Shown here piece after piece: positions 24,411 to 36,660 of a stretch of 64,000 nucleotides of DNA. How positions within the stretch are numbered: position 1 is the stretch's first letter; each line of letters begins with the position of its first letter. The DNA is taken from NCBI RefSeq assembly GCF_013522725.1, contig NZ_JAAMRF010000002.1, positions 434,001 to 498,000 of the forward strand, written 5' to 3'. This DNA is from Stutzerimonas azotifigens. Lineage in GTDB: Bacteria; Pseudomonadota; Gammaproteobacteria; Pseudomonadales; Pseudomonadaceae. The notes under the pieces are model-generated. The model had not been told where the DNA came from and did not search any database. It saw nothing but the letters and a program-made list of their open reading frames with translations. The translations under genes were made by a program, and so were the position numbers.

Positions 24411-27400
24411 TCAGGTGGGTGCCAGGCGTTCCATCAGCGCCTCGAGGGTATTGAAGCGCTCTTCTGGGCGTTCCATGGGAACCTGGAATTTGAACACGGT
24501 AGCGCCTTCGAACTTGTAACGGTTGGGCTGACTCTGGATCAGCTTGATCAGCACCAGCGGATCGACCCGGGTGTCGGCGGCGAACTCGATACGTCCGCCT
24601 TGCGGACCGGCATCGATCTTGGTGATGCCAAGCGTTTCGGCTTGCAGCTTGAGCAAGGTCAGACGCACCAGGTTCTTGGTCGGTTCCGGCAGCAGACCGA
24701 AGCGGTCGATCATTTCCACCTGTAGTTCCTTCAAGCCGTCTTCATCGGCGGCCGAGGCGATGCGCTTGTAGAGAATCAGCCGCGCATGAACGTCCGGCAG
24801 GTAATCCTCGGGGATCAGCGCCGGCAGCCTGAGGTTGATCTCCGGTCCGCCGCCCAGCGGCTGGTCGAGGTTGGGTTCCTCGCCCTTGCGTATCGACTTG
24901 ACGGCGCGCTCGAGCATTTCCATGTAGAGCGTGAAGCCCACTGCCTGGATCTGCCCGCTCTGGCCTTCGCCAAGCAGCTCACCGGCGCCGCGGATTTCCA
25001 GGTCGTGGGTGGCCAGCACGAAGCCGGCGCCCAGATCCTGAGCGTTGGCGATGGCTTCCAGCCGCTTTTCCGCATCCGGCGTCATCGCCTTGCGCGGCGG
25101 CGTCAGCAGATAGGCGTAGGCCTGGTGATGGCTTCGGCCGACCCGTCCGCGCAACTGATGCAGCTGGGCCAGGCCGAACTTGTCCGCGCGTTCGATGATG
25201 ATGGTGTTGGCGTTGGGCACGTCGATTCCGGTCTCGATGATGGTCGAGGCGACAAGCACGTTGAAGCGCTTGTGGTAGAAGTCGCCCATCACCTGTTCCA
25301 GCTCGCGCTCATGCATCTGACCATGTCCGACGGCAATGCGCGCTTCGGGCACCAGCGCTGCAAGGTCCGCGGCGCATTTCTCGATGGTCTTCACTTCGTT
25401 GTGCAGGTAGTAGACCTGGCCGCCACGCAGCAGCTCGCGCAGCAGGGCCTCCTTGATCACGGTGTTGGCCTGCTCCATGACGAAGGTGCGCACCGACAGT
25501 CGGCGCGCCGGCGGGGTGGCGATAATCGACAGGTCGCGCATGCCGGCCACCGCCATGTTCAGCGTGCGTGGAATCGGCGTGGCGGTGAGGGTCAGAATGT
25601 CCACCTCGCTGCGCAGTGCCTTGAGCTGCTCTTTCTGGCGCACGCCAAAACGGTGCTCTTCGTCGATGATGACCAGGCCAAGGTTCTTGAACTGGACGTC
25701 GCCCTGCAGCAGCTTGTGGGTGCCGATGAGGATGTCCACCTTGCCTTCGGCCAGCTCCGCGATGGCGGCTTGCACGTCCTTGGCGGACTTGAAACGGCTC
25801 ATCACCTCGACCCGCACGGGCCAGTCGGCGAAGCGGTCGCGGAAGCTGTTGTAATGCTGCTGGGCGAGCAGTGTGGTCGGCACCAGCACGGCGACCTGTT
25901 TGCCGCCATGTACGGCGATGAACGCGGCGCGCATGGCCACTTCTGTCTTGCCGAAGCCCACGTCGCCGCAGACCAGACGGTCCATCGGCTTGGCGGCCAG
26001 CATGTCCTCGCGTACGGCTTCGATCGCGGACTGCTGGTCGGGGGTTTCCTCGAACGGGAAGCCGGCGCTGAAAGTGGCGTAATCGGCCTGCGGATCCTTG
26101 AAGGCGTAGCCCTCGCGCGCGGCGCGTCGGGCATAGATATCGAGCAGTTCGGCTGCCACGTCGCGCACCTGCTCGGCCGCCTTGCGCTTGGCCTTCTGCC
26201 AAGTCTCGGAACCAAGTCGGTGCAGCGGCGCCAGCGCATCGTCACTGCCGGTGTAGCGGGCGATCAGGTGCAGGCTTGAAACCGGCACGTAGAGCTTGGC
26301 CTCGTCGGCGTAGGCAAGCATGAGAAATTCAGCGGCCTGGCCTTCGACCTCGATGGTGACCAGGCCCTGGTAGCGGCCGACACCGTGATCGATATGCACC
26401 ACCGGTGCGCCTTCGCGCAGTTCGGTGAGGTTCTTGATGACGTTCTCGCCAGCATCGCGGCCCTTCTCGCGGCGACGGCGTTGCATCACGCGCTGGCCGA
26501 ACAGCGGGCTTTCGGCGATCAGTGCCAGTCCGGGTTGCTCGAGCAGAAGTCCCTCGTCGAGCGGGGCGATGGCGATCGCCAGACGCTCGTCACTGTCGAT
26601 GAACTCCGGCCAGCCTTCCAGCGTCTGAGGGCGCAGCTTGAGCCTGGCGAGCAGTTCTAGCAGCACCTCGCGACGGCCGGCCGACTCGGCGGTAAACAGG
26701 ACGCGGCCGGGGAACTCATCGAGAAAGCGGCGCAACGCGCCCAGTGGCTCGCTGGCCTTGGCTTCTATCGCCAGCTCCGGCAGCGCCTTGGCGGGGAAGC
26801 GCTCGCGGCCGATACCGGTTTCCACGTCGTCGCGACTAGCGACCACGCGTGGCCAGCGCTTGAGCAGGGCAAAACAATCCTCGACGGGAAGGAACAGATC
26901 GGCGGGCGGCAACAGCGGGCGTTCCGGATCGACTCGGCGTTCCTCATAGCGATTGCGCACATCGTTCCAGAACTGCTCGGCGGCCTGCTCGATGCCCGGC
27001 AGCGAGAACACCTGAGTATCTTCGGGCAGATAGTCGAACAGTGTGTCCGTCTCGTCGAAGAACAGCGGCAGGTAGTACTCGATGCCCGCTGGCGTGATAC
27101 CGGTGGAAAGGTCCTGATAGATCGGGCAGCGGCGGAAATCCACGTCGAAACGCTCGCGAAACCGTGCGCGAAAACCGGTGACCGACTCTTTCTTCAGCGG
27201 GAACTCGCGCGCCGGCAGCAGGCGGATGGACTCCACCTTGTCGATCGAGCGCTGGTTTTCCGGATCGAAAGTGCGCAGCGTCTCGATCTCGTCGTCGAAC
27301 AGGTCGATCCGGTAGGGCAGGGCGCTGCCCATTGGATACAGGTCGATCAGCGCGCCGCGCACGGCGAACTCGCCATGCTCGTAGACGGTATCCACGCAGC

Positions 27401-27851
27401 GGTAGCCCGACGCCTCCAGGCGCAGCCGCATCTGCTCGACGTCGAGCGTCTGGCCGACGTCCAGCACCAGGCTCGATCCGAGCAGGAAGCGCCGCGGTGC
27501 GAGTCTGTGTAGGGCCGTGGTGATCGGGACTACCAAAACACCGTGACTGAGCTCCGGCAATTGGTAGAGCGCCGCGATGCGCTGCGAAATGATGTCCTGG
27601 TGCGGCGAGAACAGGTCGTAGGGCAGGGTTTCCCAGTCGGGGAAATGCAGTACGGGCAGCTGCGGCGCGAAGAACCCCAGCTCCTGTTCGAGGCGCTCGG
27701 CGCTCTGGCTGTCGGCGGTCAGCAGCAGGGTAAAACGTTGGGCGGCGCTGGCGGCTTCGGCAATGGCGAGGCTTAGCGCGGCCCCTGGGAGGTTGCCCCA
27801 GAGTTGCTTGCCGCTGGCGGCAGGCAAGGGCGGAAGGCGCAATACGGACAC
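24411..27851 (-). CDS. mfd: transcription-repair coupling factor
   Basis: 1146 residues, the standard Mfd size. The UvrB-like N-terminal region (residues 1-350) and the CarD-like RNA-polymerase interaction domain (VVHIDHGVGRYQGLVTIEVEG, about 480-550) lead into a RecG-like translocase: Walker A GDVGFGKTEVAMRAAF (K635), DEEH box near 730, motif VI QLRGRVGRSHHQAYAYLL. It removes stalled RNA polymerase at lesions and recruits UvrA. The start codon is GTG. A promoter with CTGACA and TACAAT lies upstream (27891-27920). It diverges from gap2. Confidence 0.98.
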   Translation of the reverse strand: MSVLRLPPLPAASGKQLWGNLPGAALSLAIAEAASAAQRFTLLLTADSQSAERLEQELGFFAPQLPVLHFPDWETLPYDLFSPHQDIISQRIAALYQLPELSHGVLVVPITTALHRLAPRRFLLGSSLVLDVGQTLDVEQMRLRLEASGYRCVDTVYEHGEFAVRGALIDLYPMGSALPYRIDLFDDEIETLRTFDPENQRSIDKVESIRLLPAREFPLKKESVTGFRARFRERFDVDFRRCPIYQDLSTGITPAGIEYYLPLFFDETDTLFDYLPEDTQVFSLPGIEQAAEQFWNDVRNRYEERRVDPERPLLPPADLFLPVEDCFALLKRWPRVVASRDDVETGIGRERFPAKALPELAIEAKASEPLGALRRFLDEFPGRVLFTAESAGRREVLLELLARLKLRPQTLEGWPEFIDSDERLAIAIAPLDEGLLLEQPGLALIAESPLFGQRVMQRRRREKGRDAGENVIKNLTELREGAPVVHIDHGVGRYQGLVTIEVEGQAAEFLMLAYADEAKLYVPVSSLHLIARYTGSDDALAPLHRLGSETWQKAKRKAAEQVRDVAAELLDIYARRAAREGYAFKDPQADYATFSAGFPFEETPDQQSAIEAVREDMLAAKPMDRLVCGDVGFGKTEVAMRAAFIAVHGGKQVAVLVPTTLLAQQHYNSFRDRFADWPVRVEVMSRFKSAKDVQAAIAELAEGKVDILIGTHKLLQGDVQFKNLGLVIIDEEHRFGVRQKEQLKALRSEVDILTLTATPIPRTLNMAVAGMRDLSIIATPPARRLSVRTFVMEQANTVIKEALLRELLRGGQVYYLHNEVKTIEKCAADLAALVPEARIAVGHGQMHERELEQVMGDFYHKRFNVLVASTIIETGIDVPNANTIIIERADKFGLAQLHQLRGRVGRSHHQAYAYLLTPPRKAMTPDAEKRLEAIANAQDLGAGFVLATHDLEIRGAGELLGEGQSGQIQAVGFTLYMEMLERAVKSIRKGEEPNLDQPLGGGPEINLRLPALIPEDYLPDVHARLILYKRIASAADEDGLKELQVEMIDRFGLLPEPTKNLVRLTLLKLQAETLGITKIDAGPQGGRIEFAADTRVDPLVLIKLIQSQPNRYKFEGATVFKFQVPMERPEERFNTLEALMERLAPT

Positions 27852-27890
27852 GAGAGGGCGTGACTCCGGTCTTAAAAATGGACCGGGTCG

Positions 27891-27920
27891 ATTGTAACTA
27901 TCCGCACGCTTCGCTGTCAG
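27891..27920 (-). promoter_or_regulatory. mfd promoter
   Basis: On the minus strand, -35 CTGACA (27915-27920) and -10 TACAAT (27891-27896) are 18 nt apart. The leader holds a short hairpin (CCGGTC / GACCGG, about 27866-27887). Confidence 0.65.
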
Positions 27921-27938
27921 TGTTTCGTCCGCTGCAGA

Positions 27939-27967
27939 TTGCCGGCGCTAGGGTGCGTCGTCATAAT
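27939..27967 (+). promoter_or_regulatory. gap2 promoter
   Basis: -35 TTGCCG (27939-27944) and -10 CATAAT (27962-27967) are 17 nt apart, placing the start near 27974. An AAGGAA ribosome site follows at about 27998, ahead of the GTG at 28011. Confidence 0.65.
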
Positions 27968-28010
27968 GTAGCCCCTTTTATCAGCCCCTACATGTGGAAG
28001 GAACTGCCCC

Positions 28011-29459
28011 GTGACCCAGAAGCCCGACCAGTGCCTTGGTGAATGGATTGATCGAGAAGCGCTCGCTGAAGCGATGATCCCGTTAATTGGTCAGCTGTAT
28101 CGCAACAACAACGTGGTGACATCGATTTACGGCCGTGGGCTGATCAATCGCTCGGTCATCGACATCCTCAAGGCGCATCGTTTCGCGCGCCATCGTCAGG
28201 CTGACGAGGCCGAACTCTCGGTACATGAGACCTTCCAGATCCTCAAGACCATGAGCGACATGAACCTGGGCGCGGCTTCGGTCGACCTGGGCAAGGTTGT
28301 CGCCAAGTTCAAGGCCGAGGGCAACGGTCGTAACCTTGAGCAGTTCGTTCGCGAAGAACTCGCCGAAGTGGCCGGCAAGCGTCCGAGTGGCGCGCAGAAA
28401 GGCACCGACGTGGTGCTGTATGGCTTCGGTCGTATCGGGCGTCTGCTGGCCCGTATCCTGATCGAGAAAACCGGCGGCGGCGAGGGGCTGCGCCTGCGCG
28501 CAATCGTGGTTCGCAAAGGGGCGGAGAACGATCTGGTCAAGCGCGCCAGTCTGCTGCGTCGCGACTCGGTACACGGCCCGTTCGACGGCACCATCACCGT
28601 CGATGCCGAGAACAACACGCTCACCGCTAACGGCAACCTGATCCAGGTGATCTACTCCAACGATCCTTCGTCGGTGGATTACACCCAGTACGGGATTCAG
28701 AACGCATTGCTGGTGGACAACACCGGCAAGTGGCGTGATGCCGAAGGTCTGAGCCAGCACCTCAAGTGCCCGGGTGTCGACCGGGTGGTGCTCACCGCTC
28801 CGGGCAAGGGTGCACTGAAGAACATCGTGCATGGCATCAACCATGGCGAGATCACGGCTGACGACAAGATCGTCTCGGCGGCCTCGTGCACCACCAACGC
28901 GATCGTGCCGGTACTCAAGGCGGTCAACGACCAGTACGGCATCGTCAATGGCCATGTCGAGACCGTTCACTCGTATACCAACGACCAGAACCTGATCGAC
29001 AACTTCCACAAGGGCGATCGTCGTGGCCGCAGCGCGCCGCTGAACATGGTGATCACCGAGACCGGAGCGGCCACCGCCGCCGCCAAGGCGCTGCCTGTGC
29101 TCAAGGGCAAGCTGACCGGCAATGCGATTCGCGTACCGACACCCAACGTGTCGATGGCGATTCTCAACCTGTCCCTGGAAAAGCCGACCAGCCGCGAAGA
29201 AATCAACGAATACCTGCGCCAGATGGCGATGCACTCGGATCTGCAGAAGCAGATCGACTTCGTCAGTTCACAGGAAGTTGTTTCTACCGATTTCGTCGGC
29301 TCGCGCTATGCCGGCGTGGTCGATGCCGAGGCCACCATCTGCAACGACAATCGTGTGGTGCTCTATGTCTGGTATGACAATGAGTTCGGTTACAGCTGCC
29401 AGGTGGTCCGCGTGATGGAAGAAATGGCAGGAGTCAATCCGCCCGCCTTCCCGCGCTAA
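28011..29459 (+). CDS. long-form glyceraldehyde-3-phosphate dehydrogenase
   Basis: 482 residues, starting at GTG. The GAPDH core starts near residue 130 (VVLYGFGRIGRLLARILIEK, NAD site). The catalytic cysteine is C293 in SAASCTTNAIVP, and the C-terminal segment is WYDNEFGYSCQVVRV. About 128 extra N-terminal residues, mostly helical, precede the core; ordinary GAPDH has about 335 residues. The same long form occurs at this locus in other pseudomonads (PA3001). It probably works in gluconeogenesis, since a separate short GAPDH usually serves glycolysis, but that is inference. It diverges from mfd and ends at a strong terminator. Confidence 0.9.
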   Translation: MTQKPDQCLGEWIDREALAEAMIPLIGQLYRNNNVVTSIYGRGLINRSVIDILKAHRFARHRQADEAELSVHETFQILKTMSDMNLGAASVDLGKVVAKFKAEGNGRNLEQFVREELAEVAGKRPSGAQKGTDVVLYGFGRIGRLLARILIEKTGGGEGLRLRAIVVRKGAENDLVKRASLLRRDSVHGPFDGTITVDAENNTLTANGNLIQVIYSNDPSSVDYTQYGIQNALLVDNTGKWRDAEGLSQHLKCPGVDRVVLTAPGKGALKNIVHGINHGEITADDKIVSAASCTTNAIVPVLKAVNDQYGIVNGHVETVHSYTNDQNLIDNFHKGDRRGRSAPLNMVITETGAATAAAKALPVLKGKLTGNAIRVPTPNVSMAILNLSLEKPTSREEINEYLRQMAMHSDLQKQIDFVSSQEVVSTDFVGSRYAGVVDAEATICNDNRVVLYVWYDNEFGYSCQVVRVMEEMAGVNPPAFPR

Positions 29460-29470
29460 GGTCGTCTGAC

Positions 29471-29500
29471 GAAAAACGGGAGCTTCGGCTCCCGTTTTTC
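29471..29500 (+). terminator. intrinsic terminator of gap2
   Basis: ACGGGAGC / GCTCCCGT with the stable loop TTCG, flanked by AAAAA and TTTTTC. A classic rho-independent terminator, also readable on the minus strand. Confidence 0.95.
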
Positions 29501-31119
<1,619 letters not shown>

Positions 31120-31122
31120 GTC

Positions 31123-32334
31123 ATGGGCATTCGCGCATTCCTCGACAAGATCGAGCACCACTTTGAAAAAGGTGGCAAGCACGAGAAGTGGTACGCCCTC
31201 TACGAGGCGCTGGACACCTTTCTCTATCGCCCCGGTAGCGTGACCAAGACCACGGCGCACGTGCGTGACGGCATCGACCTCAAGCGGATGATGATCACCG
31301 TCTGGCTGTGCACCTTCCCGGCGATGTTCTTCGGCATGTGGAACACCGGCTACCAGGCCAACCTGATCTACGCCGCCAACGGTGAACTGCTGCAAGCCCA
31401 GGAAGGCTGGCGTTTCGCACTGATCGGCGCACTGGCGGGCTTCGATCCGAACAGCTTCTGGGATAACTTCATCCAGGGCGCTGCCTACTTCCTGCCCGTC
31501 TACGCGGTGACCTTCATTGTCGGCGGATTCTGGGAAGTACTGTTCGCCACCATACGCAAGCATGAAGTCAACGAAGGGTTCTTCGTTACCTCCGTGCTGT
31601 TCGCGTTGATTCTTCCGCCGACCATTCCGCTCTGGCAGGTCGCGCTGGGTATCAGCTTCGGTGTGGTGATCGGCAAGGAACTGTTCGGCGGTACCGGCAA
31701 GAACTTCCTGAACCCGGCCCTGACCGGCCGTGCGTTCCTGTTCTTCGCTTACCCGGCGCAGATGTCCGGTGACGAGGTCTGGACGGCGGTCGACGGTTTC
31801 TCCGGCGCCACCGCTCTCAGCCTCACGGCCGCAGGCGGCATCGAGAACGTGATCGGCAACGGCATCAGCTGGATGGACGCTTTCGTGGGCACCATCCACG
31901 GTTCGATCGGCGAGACCAGCACGCTGGCGATCCTGATCGGTGGCGCCGTGCTGCTGTCGACCAAGATCGCCTCCTGGCGCATCGTTTCGGGCGTCATGCT
32001 GGGCATGATCGCGTTGAGCTCGCTGTTCAACCTGATCGGCTCGGAGACCAATCCGCTATTCGGCATGCCGTGGTACTGGCACCTGGTCGTGGGTGGTTTC
32101 GCCTTCGGTCTGATCTTCATGGCCACCGATCCGGTTTCGGCCTCGATGACCAATACCGGCAAATGGATCTTCGGCGCCCTCATCGGGGTGATGGTGGTGC
32201 TGATCCGCGTCGTCAACCCGGCTTTCCCGGAAGGCATGATGCTGGCGATCCTGTTTGCCAACCTGTTTGCACCGCTGATTGACCATTTCGTCATTCAGGC
32301 CAACATCAAGCGGAGGCTGGCACGTAATGTCTAG
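31123..32334 (+). CDS. nqrB: Na+-NQR subunit B (membrane, covalent FMN)
   Basis: 403 residues with about ten membrane helices after a soluble N-terminus ([23 protein letters not shown]). The flavinylation motif DGFSGAT is intact, and T230 would carry FMN through a phosphoester bond. NqrB forms much of the Na+ path and holds riboflavin. It starts 3 nt after nqrA and overlaps nqrC by 8 nt. Confidence 0.97.
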   Translation: MGIRAFLDKIEHHFEKGGKHEKWYALYEALDTFLYRPGSVTKTTAHVRDGIDLKRMMITVWLCTFPAMFFGMWNTGYQANLIYAANGELLQAQEGWRFALIGALAGFDPNSFWDNFIQGAAYFLPVYAVTFIVGGFWEVLFATIRKHEVNEGFFVTSVLFALILPPTIPLWQVALGISFGVVIGKELFGGTGKNFLNPALTGRAFLFFAYPAQMSGDEVWTAVDGFSGATALSLTAAGGIENVIGNGISWMDAFVGTIHGSIGETSTLAILIGGAVLLSTKIASWRIVSGVMLGMIALSSLFNLIGSETNPLFGMPWYWHLVVGGFAFGLIFMATDPVSASMTNTGKWIFGALIGVMVVLIRVVNPAFPEGMMLAILFANLFAPLIDHFVIQANIKRRLARNV

Positions 32335-33115
32335 TCAGAAAGAATCCACCGCCCGCACGCTGACGGTAGCGCTGCTGGTCTGCCTGGTCTGCTCGGTCTT
32401 CGTGGCCGGTGCGGCCGTGGCCCTCAAGCCCACGCAAGTGGAAAATCGCCTGCTCGACAAGCAGCGCAGCATTCTGGCCATCGCTGGCCTGAGCAAGCCT
32501 GGCATGTCGGCGAACCAGATCAAGGAGCTGTACCAGAGCACCATCACCGCTCGTGTTGTCGAACTAGAAACCGGCACCTACAGCGACGCGCAGGATCCGG
32601 AAACCTTCGATCCGCTGCGCGCGGCGCGTGATCCATCGCTGTCCAGCCCGGTCCCGCCCGAGCAGGACATCGCCTCGATCAAGCGCCTGGAGCGTTACTC
32701 CACGGTGTATCTGATCGAGAACGATGGCGAACTCGATACCATCATCCTGCCGGTTCGCGGCTACGGTCTGTGGTCGACGCTCTATGGCTTCATCGCGCTC
32801 AAGGGCGACCTCAATACCGTGGTCGGCATGGGCTTCTACCAGCACGGCGAGACGCCCGGCCTGGGAGGTGAAGTCGACAACCCGCGCTGGACGGGCCAGT
32901 GGCCCGGCAAGACCATTTTCGACCAGAACGGCGACCTGGCCGTACAGGTCGTCAAGGGTGGTGTCGATCCGCGCAGTCCGAACGCCGAACATCAGGTTGA
33001 TGCGCTGGCCGGGGCAACGCTAACCAGCAATGGTGTCAACCATTTGCTGCATTTCTGGCTGGGGCAGGATGGCTTCGGTCCCTTCATTCGAAACCTGCGT
33101 GCAGGGGAGGCTTGA
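32327..33115 (+). CDS. nqrC: Na+-NQR subunit C (covalent FMN)
   Basis: 262 residues: one N-terminal membrane anchor ([23 protein letters not shown]), then a periplasmic FMN-binding domain. T231 in [12 protein letters not shown] is the expected FMN attachment residue. The fourth motif position is alanine where SGAT or TGAT is usual. NqrC passes electrons between 2Fe-2S sites and the NqrB flavin. The start at 32327 lies within the last codons of nqrB, so translation is probably coupled. Confidence 0.96.
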   Translation: MSSQKESTARTLTVALLVCLVCSVFVAGAAVALKPTQVENRLLDKQRSILAIAGLSKPGMSANQIKELYQSTITARVVELETGTYSDAQDPETFDPLRAARDPSLSSPVPPEQDIASIKRLERYSTVYLIENDGELDTIILPVRGYGLWSTLYGFIALKGDLNTVVGMGFYQHGETPGLGGEVDNPRWTGQWPGKTIFDQNGDLAVQVVKGGVDPRSPNAEHQVDALAGATLTSNGVNHLLHFWLGQDGFGPFIRNLRAGEA

Positions 33116-33118
33116 TCC

Positions 33119-33787
33119 ATGTCGCTTCCAACCTATCGTGAAGTCCTGTTCAACCCGGTCTTCAACAACAACCCCATCGGCCTGCAGATCCTCGGGATCT
33201 GTTCCGCGCTGGCGGTAACCTCCAACCTCAAGACCGCTCTGGTGATGTCGGTCTGTCTGACCATGGTGACGGGGTTCTCCAACCTGTTCGTCTCGATGAT
33301 CCGTCGGCAGATCCCGAGCTCCATCCGCATGATCGTTCAGATGGTCATCATCGCCTCGCTGGTGATCCTGGTGGATCAGATACTCAAGGCGTATGCCTTC
33401 AGCCTGTCCAAACAGCTGTCGGTATTCGTCGGCCTGATCATCACCAACTGCATCGTGATGGGGCGTGCCGAAGCCTTTGCGATGCAGAATCCACCGCTGC
33501 TGTCGTTCTTCGACGGGATCGGTAACGGTCTGGGCTACAGCGCCATGCTCATCGCGCTAGGAATCATTCGTGAGCTGTTCGGCTCGGGCAAGCTTGCGGG
33601 CTACACCATCCTGCCGGTCGTGAACGACGGGGGCTGGTACCTGCCCAACGGCATGCTGCTGCTTCCGCCTTCGGCGTTCTTCCTGATCGGTCTGTTCATC
33701 TGGGGCATTCGCAGCTGGAAGACTTCTCAACTCGAGCAACCGGCATTCAAGATGGCGCCCCAGGTTTCGAACAAGGAGGCCTACTGA
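33119..33787 (+). CDS. nqrD: Na+-NQR subunit D
   Basis: 222 residues, six predicted helices, including the paired-cysteine region [16 protein letters not shown] that holds part of the membrane iron-sulfur site shared with NqrE. It follows nqrC by 3 nt, and its TGA overlaps the ATG of nqrE by one base. It is homologous to NqrE and to RnfE; the nqr operon context rules out Rnf. Confidence 0.97.
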   Translation: MSLPTYREVLFNPVFNNNPIGLQILGICSALAVTSNLKTALVMSVCLTMVTGFSNLFVSMIRRQIPSSIRMIVQMVIIASLVILVDQILKAYAFSLSKQLSVFVGLIITNCIVMGRAEAFAMQNPPLLSFFDGIGNGLGYSAMLIALGIIRELFGSGKLAGYTILPVVNDGGWYLPNGMLLLPPSAFFLIGLFIWGIRSWKTSQLEQPAFKMAPQVSNKEAY

Positions 33788-34395
33788 TGGAACATTACAT
33801 TAGCCTGTTCGTCCGCGCGGTGTTCGTCGAGAACATGGCGCTGGCGTTCTTCCTCGGCATGTGTACGTTCATCGCGATTTCCAAGAAAGTGGAGACCGCC
33901 ATCGGGCTCGGCATCGCGGTGGTTCTGGTGCTCGGCATCACCATGCCGGTCAATAACCTGATCTTCAGCTACTTCCTGAAGGAGGGCGCGCTGGCCTGGG
34001 CCGGTCTGCCTGATGCGGACCTGAGCTTTCTCGGCCTGTTGACCTTCATCGGCGTGATCGCGGCCATCGTGCAGATCCTTGAAATGACGCTGGATAAGTA
34101 CGTGCCGTCGCTCTACAACGCCCTTGGGGTGTTCCTGCCGCTGATCACGGTGAACTGCGCCATCCTCGGTGGTTCGCTGTTCATGGTCGAGCGGGACTAC
34201 AACCTGGCTGAGAGCGCCGTTTACGGCGTCGGCGCCGGTGTGTCCTGGGCGCTGGCGATCGCCGCGCTGGCCGGTATTCGCGAGAAGCTCAAATACAGCG
34301 ATGTTCCGGCCGGCCTCCAAGGGCTGGGGATCACCTTCATCACCATCGGGCTGATGTCGCTGGGCTTCATGTCTTTCTCTGGCGTACAGCTGTAA
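33787..34395 (+). CDS. nqrE: Na+-NQR subunit E
   Basis: 202 residues, six helices, inverted-topology partner of Nqr[17 protein letters not shown] carries the cysteine for the shared iron site, and [26 protein letters not shown] the second. Starts on the last base of the nqrD stop codon. Confidence 0.97.
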   Translation: MEHYISLFVRAVFVENMALAFFLGMCTFIAISKKVETAIGLGIAVVLVLGITMPVNNLIFSYFLKEGALAWAGLPDADLSFLGLLTFIGVIAAIVQILEMTLDKYVPSLYNALGVFLPLITVNCAILGGSLFMVERDYNLAESAVYGVGAGVSWALAIAALAGIREKLKYSDVPAGLQGLGITFITIGLMSLGFMSFSGVQL

Positions 34396-34409
34396 GGACG
34401 GATGAACAG

Positions 34410-35633
34410 ATGAGTTACGAAATCTTCCTCGCCATCGGCATGTTCACCGTGATCGTGCTGTTGCTGGTGGCGATCATTCTCGCCGCCCGCGCCAAGCTGG
34501 TTAATAGCGGCGACGTGAGCATCGAAATCAACGGCGAGAAAACCATCACCGTACCGGCTGGCGGCAAGCTGCTGCAGACCCTGGCGGCCAACAATATCTT
34601 CCTCTCGTCCGCCTGTGGCGGCGGCGGTACCTGCGCCCAGTGCAAGTGCATCGTCGAGAGCGGTGGTGGCGAGATGCTTCCCACCGAAGAGTCGCACTTC
34701 ACCCGCCGTGAAGCCGGCGAAGGCTGGCGCCTGTCGTGCCAGACGCCGGTCAAGGCAGACATGAAGATCGACGTTCCCGAAGAGGTGTTCGGCGTCAAGA
34801 AATGGGAGTGCACCGTCGAGTCCAACCCCAACGTCGCCACCTTCATCAAGGAACTTACCCTCAGGTTGCCCGAGGGCGAGAACGTCAACTTCCGCGCCGG
34901 TGGCTACGTGCAGCTGGAGTGCCCGCCTCACGAGGTTCGCTACAAGGACTTCGATATCCAGGAAGAATATCGCGGCGACTGGGACAAGTTCGACCAGTGG
35001 AAATACGTGTCCAAGGTCGACGAGACGGTCATTCGGGCCTATTCCATGGCCAACTATCCCGAAGAAGTCGGCATAGTGAAGTTCAACATCCGTATCGCAT
35101 CGCCGCCGCCGGGCAAGGATCACTTGCCGCCGGGCAAGATGTCGTCCTGGGTGTTCAGCCTCAAGCCGGGCGACAAGGTCACGGTATACGGGCCGTTCGG
35201 TGAGTTCTTCGCCAAGGATACCGATGCCGAGATGGTCTTCATCGGCGGCGGTGCCGGGATGGCGCCGATGCGCTCGCATATCTTCGACCAGCTCAAGCGC
35301 CTGAAGTCCAAGCGCAAGATGAGTTTCTGGTATGGCGCGCGCTCCATGCGCGAAGCCTTCTATGTCGAGGAATACGACCAGCTGCAGGCCGAGAACGAGA
35401 ACTTCGAGTGGCATCTGGCGTTGTCCGATCCGCTACCCGAAGACAACTGGCAGGGCCCCACGGGCTTCATCCATAACGTGCTGTACGAGAACTACCTCAA
35501 GGATCATCCGGCACCCGAGGACTGCGAATTCTATATGTGCGGTCCGCCGATGATGAACGCTTCGGTGATCAAAATGCTGACCGACCTGGGTGTGGAGCCG
35601 GAGAACATCCTGCTCGACGACTTCGGCGGCTAG
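34410..35633 (+). CDS. nqrF: Na+-NQR subunit F (NADH dehydrogenase, FAD and 2Fe-2S)
   Basis: 407 residues. One N-terminal membrane helix (residues 3-25) is followed by a plant-type ferredoxin domain with cluster ligands C69, C75, C78 ([14 protein letters not shown]) and C110 (LSCQ). A ferredoxin-NADP reductase-like module follows, with FAD motif RAYSMANYP and NADH site [17 protein letters not shown]. It takes hydride from NADH and starts electron flow through the complex. All cofactor residues are present. Confidence 0.98.
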   Translation: MSYEIFLAIGMFTVIVLLLVAIILAARAKLVNSGDVSIEINGEKTITVPAGGKLLQTLAANNIFLSSACGGGGTCAQCKCIVESGGGEMLPTEESHFTRREAGEGWRLSCQTPVKADMKIDVPEEVFGVKKWECTVESNPNVATFIKELTLRLPEGENVNFRAGGYVQLECPPHEVRYKDFDIQEEYRGDWDKFDQWKYVSKVDETVIRAYSMANYPEEVGIVKFNIRIASPPPGKDHLPPGKMSSWVFSLKPGDKVTVYGPFGEFFAKDTDAEMVFIGGGAGMAPMRSHIFDQLKRLKSKRKMSFWYGARSMREAFYVEEYDQLQAENENFEWHLALSDPLPEDNWQGPTGFIHNVLYENYLKDHPAPEDCEFYMCGPPMMNASVIKMLTDLGVEPENILLDDFGG

Positions 35634-35634
35634 C

Positions 35635-36660
35635 ATGTCGGTAGCGCTGATCCGGCCCGTCATCGCTGTCGCTCTGGCGACAGCCCTGACGGGCTGTTTA
35701 TTTCAAGACACGATCCAAAGCTTTTCCGGGCCGACCCAAGGCAGCACCTATAGCGTCAAATACGTGAAGTCCCACGGCGTGCCCGACAAGGCGGAATTGC
35801 AGAGGGCGACAGAGGCGATTCTCGAGCAGATCGACCAGGAGCTTTCGACCTATCGAAACGATTCCGATATCGAGCGGTTCAACGACATGCCGGCAAGCAG
35901 TTGCCAGTCGATGCCCGCTTCGATATTCGAACTGCTTGAAGTCAGTCGCCAGCTATCTGCCCAGGGCGACGGGGCATTCGATCCCACCCTGGAGCCGCTG
36001 CTGAATCTCTGGGGCTTCGGTCCCCGAGCCAAGGGGGAGGGCGTGCCGAGCGACGAGGCTATCGCCGAAGCCAGGGCATTGACCGGCTTGGGGCATTTTC
36101 GGCGTGACGGTGAGCAGCTTTGCAAGGATGCGCCGGCGCAGCTGGAATTCAACAGCATCGCTGCCGGATATTCGGTCGATCGCGTCTCCGAGCGCCTTAA
36201 GTCGCTCGGGGTGACCAGCTATCTCGTCGAGATCACTGGGGAGCTCAAGGCCGAAGGGCTCAAGCCGGACGGTTCGGCATGGCGTATCGGTGTCGAGGAG
36301 CCGCGTGATGACCAGCGTGTAGCCCAGCGGGTGATCGAGCTGGACGGGTATGGAATTTCGACATCGGGCGACTATCGCAACTATTTCGAGCGCGACGGGC
36401 AACGATATTCTCATACCATCGATCCCCGTACCGGTGCTCCAATAGCCCATAGGCTCGCCGCTGTAACCGTTGCCGACCGCTCGACTCTTCTGGCTGATGG
36501 GTTGTCTACCCTGCTCATGGTTCTGGGACCGGAGCGCGGCTTCGACTTTGCTACCGAAAATTCCATTCCTTCTTTCTTTGTGATTCGTGAAGGAGAAGGG
36601 TTTGTAACCAAAAGCACCGAGGCTTTCGACAAGTTGTTCGGTGCGGGAGGTAATCAATGA
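35635..36660 (+). CDS. apbE: FAD:protein FMN transferase (lipoprotein)
   Basis: 341 residues. A lipoprotein signal ends in ALTGC, giving a lipidated Cys near residue 20 and a periplasmic anchor. The ApbE domain shows FNSIAAGYSVDRVSERL, VEITGELKAEG, HTIDPRTGAPI and TLLADGLSTLLMVLG, the FAD and Mg2+ binding regions. It attaches FMN to the threonines of NqrB and NqrC. It lies 1 nt after the nqrF stop and overlaps nqrM by 4 nt, so enzyme and targets are made together. Confidence 0.95.
   Translation: MSVALIRPVIAVALATALTGCLFQDTIQSFSGPTQGSTYSVKYVKSHGVPDKAELQRATEAILEQIDQELSTYRNDSDIERFNDMPASSCQSMPASIFELLEVSRQLSAQGDGAFDPTLEPLLNLWGFGPRAKGEGVPSDEAIAEARALTGLGHFRRDGEQLCKDAPAQLEFNSIAAGYSVDRVSERLKSLGVTSYLVEITGELKAEGLKPDGSAWRIGVEEPRDDQRVAQRVIELDGYGISTSGDYRNYFERDGQRYSHTIDPRTGAPIAHRLAAVTVADRSTLLADGLSTLLMVLGPERGFDFATENSIPSFFVIREGEGFVTKSTEAFDKLFGAGGNQ

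Noticed and set aside
24786..26279. 497-codon open frame on the plus strand inside mfd
   Set aside because: Antisense to an intact mfd. Long shadow frames are expected at this GC content.
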